Below, piece by piece: positions 14,356-14,401 of a stretch of DNA of 14,401 nt. Position 1 is the stretch's first letter, and each line of letters starts with the position of its first letter. This DNA comes from UBA5109 sp965662565. GTDB taxonomy: Bacteria > Pseudomonadota > Gammaproteobacteria > Pseudomonadales > Pseudohongiellaceae. A program made the position numbers and the translations under genes. Below the pieces are notes generated by a model. That model searched no databases. It was not told where the DNA came from and was given only the letters and a program-made list of their open reading frames with translations. Where the stretch lies: positions 1-14,401 of the forward strand of contig CBFIHS010000045.1 of assembly GCA_965662565.1 (NCBI GenBank), written 5' to 3'.

Positions 14356-14401
14356 TTAATTTTCAGCAAAACGCTTTAAAGCTTCTTCTGTCAATCGGTA
14401 A
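14356..14401 (-). CDS. Possible C-terminal tail of an unidentified upstream gene
   Basis: At the right edge a minus-strand frame reads YRLTEEALKRFAEN and then stops with TAA at 14356-14358. The composition looks like a real helical C-terminus, and the stop lies 98 bases before the gltX ATG, just outside the predicted gltX promoter. Fourteen residues are too few to name a family, and an open frame this short may be chance. Confidence 0.3.
   Translation of the reverse strand, partial: YRLTEEALKRFAEN

Noticed and set aside
1..14401. Mobile element, CRISPR array, defence system or other novel multi-gene system
   Set aside because: All coding space is filled by conserved housekeeping genes in a known order; no repeats, transposase or integrase genes or foreign-looking segments were seen, and the two tRNA 3' ends show no attachment-site duplication in the window.

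Overview
The window is a core-metabolism region of a gammaproteobacterium with fairly low GC content (AT-rich third codon positions, judged by eye). It encodes almost the whole oxidative half of the TCA cycle. On the minus strand lies one long co-directional cluster, sdhC-sdhD-sdhA-sdhB-sucA-sucB-lpd-sucC-sucD, which runs off the left edge inside sucD. gltA (citrate synthase) is transcribed the other way from a shared intergenic region. This order, with a dedicated E3 gene between sucB and sucC and gltA divergent from sdhC, is the arrangement known from Pseudomonas and relatives. E. coli instead has no lpd in the cluster. No genus can be assigned from the sequence alone.

Layout, left to right: sucD (partial), sucC, lpd, sucB, sucA, sdhB, sdhA, sdhD, sdhC (all minus); a 312-base divergent control region with candidate promoters for both sides and several inverted repeats; gltA (plus); a strong bidirectional terminator; tRNA-Glu(UUC) and tRNA-Ala(GGC) (minus, converging on gltA); gltX (minus); and about 46 bases that may be the 3' end of another minus-strand gene.

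Together these genes condense acetyl-CoA with oxaloacetate (GltA), convert 2-oxoglutarate to succinyl-CoA (SucA/SucB/Lpd) and then to succinate with nucleotide triphosphate formation (SucCD), and oxidise succinate into the quinone pool (SdhABCD). gltX and tRNA-Glu supply glutamyl-tRNA, so an aminoacyl-tRNA synthetase sits next to its cognate tRNA. Gene junctions are tight: sucC/sucD overlap by 1 base, sdhC/sdhD by 7 bases, and several gaps are about 20 bases, which fits one operon with translational coupling.

I found no mobile element, CRISPR array, defence or other accessory system, and no sign of an undescribed multi-gene system. All complete proteins keep the expected catalytic residues and lengths. 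The parts worth a second look are regulatory: a perfect 20-base palindrome in the gltA-sdhC gap, an inverted repeat flanking the gltA -35 box, a perfect 8-bp stem in the sdhC leader, a hairpin in the gltA leader, and start-codon choices (GTG for sdhC and sdhA) that simple longest-ORF calling would miss or misplace.
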